From assembly GCA_046497075.1 (NCBI GenBank), contig JAWOGF010000032.1:1-6407 (forward strand): a DNA stretch of 6,407 bases. Direction: 5' to 3'. This stretch comes from Saliniplasma sp046497075 (GTDB lineage Archaea > Thermoplasmatota > Thermoplasmata > Halarchaeoplasmatales > Halarchaeoplasmataceae). Below the pieces are notes generated by a model that saw only the letters and a program-made list of their open reading frames with translations, searched no databases and had not been told where the DNA came from. This document shows, one piece after another, positions 4,842-6,407 of this stretch (position 1 is its first letter; every line of letters begins with the position of its first letter). The translations under genes were made by a program, and so were the position numbers.

Positions 4842-6407
4842 TTATAGACCCAGTTCTTTTCTCTTTTTATTTATATGGTCTTCGATACCATCTGCGATAT
4901 CTTTTGGATCATCTCCTACGGCTAATTTTCCACCTGTCAAACCTTCTACATCTTCTGTTAGGAGCTTGACTACGTTTACACTGCCCGTAACAGGTGGTGT
5001 TGGAGAAACGTGGGTATAAAGTCCATATCCGATAGCGGCTACAGCAGCTATAGTTGCTTTCTGTTCCATATACTCTGGAGCTGTAACGGCAACAGGTAGT
5101 TGGGATGGATCCACGCCTAAAGCGTCCGCCACAGTACTGACAAGATTGATCAATCTACCCGTATCTGTACAGGTGCCGAAACTCAAAACCGGTGGTACAC
5201 CAAGAGCATCACAGACCGCTTTTAATCCTTCTCCAGCCTTATCTACTGCATCCATGCTGGTAAGTCCACCGACCTGCAGACCTGCATTTCCACACCCAGC
5301 ACTGAGTACAAGTATGTCTCGTTTGATAAGTTCTTCAGCAACTCTATTGGTCAAAATATCCTGACCACCGTTTTTAAGGGTAGTACAGCTGACTAAAGCG
5401 ACTATACCTTTGATATTACCGTTCTGGATGTTTTCCAGAAGTGGATCAAGAGAGCCACCAAGTGCTTCTACAACTGATTCTGGTGAGAAGCCAGTTACGA
5501 TATTTTCCTTGTGTTGGGGTACATTTGTTTCCTTGCCTTGTCGATTATTAAAGTTTTCAATTGCTCTGTCGATGATCTTTAAAGCCTGTTCTTCCACCTT
5601 CTCTGGATCATAATTTATGTCATGTTCAACACCGGGTATGTTCACCAGCTTGGTTACCGGTATTATCTGTGAATTGTACTTCTCAGCATATTCACCGGCT
5701 GTTGGTACTGTACAGTTCATATCCGCGACGAAGGCATCCACTGCACCTGTGGCTAGTACGTATTCTTCATTCAACCAGTTACCAGTCAATCCTACAAAAA
5801 CATCATCGGTCTCGAACCTCTGCATCAATTCCTGGCCAGTTTCTATGGAACCTACAATATGGATCCCTTCTGCACCGGCATCTTTGGCCTTTTGTTGTAC
5901 CTCATCCCTGTGAGCGACTTGGATCAGAGCTGCACCCATGAAAGGTTCGTGGCCATTCGGTAATATGTTAACATAATCCGGTTCTAAAATTCCCATGTCG
6001 ACTTCTGCGTCGTGTGGTGAGGCGGTTCCAAATAATATATCCTGGACTTCTTCCAATAAAGTGAGTGAACCATACGACGTTGAAAGTCCCATACGCAGCG
6101 TTTTCAAAGCTAAACTCTGATAATCGCTGTCGACGTTGGTCATCACGCTGGTTTTAACATCCATCAATTCGTGCAGGGGTCCACCTGGCAGTATATCCAA
6201 CTTCTTCCAAACATCCTGTCTGGATTGTGGAGCATACCTCTCCAATACTTTAGAAGGTTCTTCACTGTCCCGATTTATCTCTTCGAGCATGAAATCAGCC
6301 AGTTCTTTAGCGAGTTCATTTTTTTCCTTATCTGTATCCAAGTTTAAACGTTCACAGACCGCTTTTAATTTATCTTCATCTTTGATCTGGAAGATGGTTT
6401 TACCTTC
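4842..6407 (-). CDS. cooS: CooS-family carbon monoxide dehydrogenase homologue with Cys-to-Glu change at the C-cluster (partial)
   Basis: The minus-strand frame is open to the right edge (visible start EGKTIFQIKDEDKLK), so the N-terminus with the B- and D-cluster cysteines lies outside. The 521 visible residues cover the helical part and both Rossmann-like domains; CooS is about 630. Active-site ligands by analogy with CODH-II of Carboxydothermus hydrogenoformans: His261 in NGHEPF (5949-5951), Cys333 in DMNCTVP (5712-5714), Cys446 in LVSCTTLK (5385-5387), Cys476 in SAGCGNAG (5292-5294), Ni-binding Cys526 in FGTCTDTGR (5169-5171), and the catalytic Lys in PEYMEQKA (5058-5060). The GICCTG motif holding Cys295 instead reads GSIETG, placing Glu at 5841-5843. 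From memory, deviant CODHs lacking a canonical cysteine, such as CooS-V, carry an Fe-S-O hybrid cluster and do not turn over CO. True Ni-CODH activity is therefore doubtful; hydroxylamine or oxidative-stress chemistry is an alternative. Confidence 0.88.
   Translation of the reverse strand, partial: EGKTIFQIKDEDKLKAVCERLNLDTDKEKNELAKELADFMLEEINRDSEEPSKVLERYAPQSRQDVWKKLDILPGGPLHELMDVKTSVMTNVDSDYQSLALKTLRMGLSTSYGSLTLLEEVQDILFGTASPHDAEVDMGILEPDYVNILPNGHEPFMGAALIQVAHRDEVQQKAKDAGAEGIHIVGSIETGQELMQRFETDDVFVGLTGNWLNEEYVLATGAVDAFVADMNCTVPTAGEYAEKYNSQIIPVTKLVNIPGVEHDINYDPEKVEEQALKIIDRAIENFNNRQGKETNVPQHKENIVTGFSPESVVEALGGSLDPLLENIQNGNIKGIVALVSCTTLKNGGQDILTNRVAEELIKRDILVLSAGCGNAGLQVGGLTSMDAVDKAGEGLKAVCDALGVPPVLSFGTCTDTGRLINLVSTVADALGVDPSQLPVAVTAPEYMEQKATIAAVAAIGYGLYTHVSPTPPVTGSVNVVKLLTEDVEGLTGGKLAVGDDPKDIADGIEDHINKKRKELGL
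4854..4872 (+). terminator. T-rich stretch behind the hemerythrin-ferredoxin run
   Basis: TTCTTTTCTCTTTTTATTT on the plus strand, about 55 bases past the ferredoxin stop and inside the last codons of the converging cooS gene. It could end the plus-strand transcript; it also encodes the Lys-rich CooS tail, so composition alone may explain it. Confidence 0.35.

Noticed and set aside
5146..5941. Several plus-strand open frames across 5146-5941, Ser/Pro/Thr-rich
   Set aside because: They lie opposite the cooS gene, whose reading is strongly conserved; they are complementary-strand artefacts.
1..6407. CRISPR array, tRNA or rRNA genes
   Set aside because: No regularly spaced repeat, no cloverleaf with a TTCRA-type loop and no rRNA-like stretch was found on reading both strands.

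Overview
The window reads as a piece of an anaerobic archaeal genome, probably euryarchaeal. Gene starts carry short Shine-Dalgarno sites (GGAGGT, GAGTGA, GGAGTGA) close to ATG. Gene ends show plain T-runs rather than strong hairpins. The proteins are rich in Asp and Glu, the DNA is AT-leaning, and the gene set (CooS-family protein, single-cluster ferredoxin, hemerythrins, HxlR regulator) fits a strict anaerobe. No rRNA or marker gene is present, so placement is by gene content only. The acidic proteins could suit a saline habitat, but that is a guess.

The left third (1-2000) is an eroding accessory stretch. It holds the tail of an HxlR-type regulator, a minus-strand PIN-toxin/antitoxin-like pair whose toxin has an in-frame TAG and no usable start, a 280-base gap, and a weak frameshifted remnant resembling a small thiamine-binding protein. 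A small cupin gene is then split by an IS200/IS605-type remnant of about 398 bp. Joining the two cupin halves at the proposed ends restores one frame.

The middle (2000-2944) holds two genes that meet head to head at about 2450, each without its 5' part: a minus-strand iron-sulfur protein (its usual ferredoxin domain missing) that overlaps the cupin start, and a plus-strand hemerythrin interrupted by TAG.

The right half is well preserved. A plus-strand operon-like run encodes a DUF438-like/hemerythrin protein, a thioredoxin-reductase-like flavoprotein without the usual NADPH motifs, and a Thermococcus-type ferredoxin. It converges on a minus-strand cooS gene that runs off the window. The CooS protein keeps five of the six visible active-site ligands of Ni-CODH but has Glu where the sixth, the Cys295 equivalent, should be. 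That is the position of a Glu ligand in hybrid-cluster proteins.

Together (inference) the set looks like a redox or nitrosative/oxidative-stress locus: diiron hemerythrins, a CooS-V-like hybrid-cluster enzyme, a ferredoxin and a possibly ferredoxin-linked thioredoxin reductase. A second theme is TAG. Two homologous reading frames run straight through TAG, while no clearly intact gene end in the window uses TAG. This is either pseudogene decay or pyrrolysine-type recoding.
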